A DNA stretch of 64,000 nt from Dyadobacter sp. CY343 (GTDB taxonomy: Bacteria > Bacteroidota > Bacteroidia > Cytophagales > Spirosomataceae), in NCBI RefSeq assembly GCF_021390335.1, contig NZ_JAJUXK010000003.1, positions 248,001 to 312,000 of the forward strand, written 5' to 3'. The notes beneath the pieces were generated by a model. It saw nothing but the letters and a program-made list of their open reading frames with translations, ran no database searches and was not told the origin of the DNA. This document shows positions 63,687 through 64,000 of this stretch, piece after piece; position 1 is the stretch's first letter; every line of letters begins with the position of its first letter. The position numbers and the translations under genes are program-made.

Positions 63687-64000
63687 TTGGTTTCTTGATT
63701 GTGGTTTTGGGTTCACCTTCAAATGAAAGTGTCACTAGCGTGCCGCCTTCCGGTGGCCGCTCGAATGTGATCCCTGCTTCTTCGCCGTAAGCCTGCTGGA
63801 GTCTGGAAGTTGTGTTTTTTAGTCCGAGTCCCATTCCTTCGGTGGAAATTTTTGTGCCGATACCATTGTCGTAAACCCTGATAATCAGTCCTTTTGCACC
63901 AACTGAGCTCGTAATTCGGATCAATGCATTGGTAGTCAGGTCGGAAATGCCGTGGGTAATCGAGTTCTCGACGAGCGGCTGCAAGATAAGCTGCGGAACC
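63661..64000 (-). CDS. LytS/YehU-type sensor histidine kinase, partial (N-terminus beyond window)
   Basis: Only the C-terminal 112 residues are in the window. They contain the HATPase N-box (LQPLVENSITHG), the G1 box (IIRVYDNGIGTK) and the G2-like stretch (GMGLGLKNTTSRLQQAYG), followed by FERPPEGGTLVTLSF. The family is His_kinase (PF06580) paired with LytTR regulators. The frame continues through the window edge; a Met at 63984 is internal, not the start. The sensor part is not visible. Confidence 0.9.
   Translation of the reverse strand, partial: VPQLILQPLVENSITHGISDLTTNALIRITSSVGAKGLIIRVYDNGIGTKISTEGMGLGLKNTTSRLQQAYGEEAGITFERPPEGGTLVTLSFEGEPKTTIKKPNETYLSDY

Overview
The window looks like chromosomal DNA of a Bacteroidota bacterium, most likely order Cytophagales and close to Dyadobacter/Spirosomaceae; the genus is inferred from overall protein character, not from a marker gene. 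The supporting evidence is a SusC/SusD pair with a FecR/ECF-sigma regulator, two proteins with C-terminal type IX secretion (Por) sorting domains, membrane-anchored AraC regulators, LytTR regulators, PVC-type heme proteins, DUF1080, and promoters of the TTTG / TAnnTTTG class. No rRNA, tRNA, transposase, phage gene or CRISPR array was seen.

Layout. 1-8.8 kb: a TPR-containing sensor histidine kinase cut by the window edge, a YegD-like Hsp70 paralogue, a large secreted CotH-kinase/lamin-tail protein and a YihY-family membrane protein. 8.8-21.4 kb: a secreted GH71/99-like glycosidase with a duplicated carbohydrate-binding region, diverging from a five-part ThuA/sorbosone-dehydrogenase/PKD/cytochrome c/CBM6 protein; an outer-membrane coiled-coil barrel; a membrane AraC regulator next to a TonB-type outer-membrane barrel; and a small HELGH metalloprotease-like protein. 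21.3-36.2 kb: a tightly packed minus-strand cluster, ECF sigma - FecR - SusC - SusD - DUF1080 - PVC heme protein - Dabb - Tm-1-like ATP-binding protein - Tm-1-like TIM barrel - GH3-family acyl-amide synthetase. 36.4-39.5 kb: AraC regulator, DUF4932-like protein and OmpA protein.

39.6-45.2 kb: a thiamine thiazole/pyrimidine operon (thiS-thiC-[TenI-ThiE fusion]-thiG-thiH). It begins with a clear promoter, a TPP riboswitch and a hairpin that can hide the thiS start codon. The linker of the TenI-ThiE fusion carries two inverted copies of a 30-bp REP-like palindrome plus a 9-bp tandem repeat, all translated. 45.4-49.3 kb: a stand-alone LytTR regulator, a decayed LytTR remnant, exonuclease III, a secreted unknown and a TPR protein. 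49.5-56.1 kb: a multi-PAS/GAF sensor with a phosphoacceptor domain but no ATPase domain, a barrel protein, a metallophosphoesterase lipoprotein, a stand-alone coiled-coil paralogue of the protein at 15.4 kb, and a sulfatase. 56.2-62.5 kb: a TetR-controlled RND efflux operon with matching operators before the regulator and the pump. 62.4-64 kb: a possible small membrane protein, then a LytTR response regulator and its histidine kinase, which is cut by the window edge.

The two most unusual parts are the Sus-linked cluster containing a split homologue of plant Tm-1 (22.9-34.1 kb) and the REP-interrupted thiamine fusion gene (42.0-43.4 kb).
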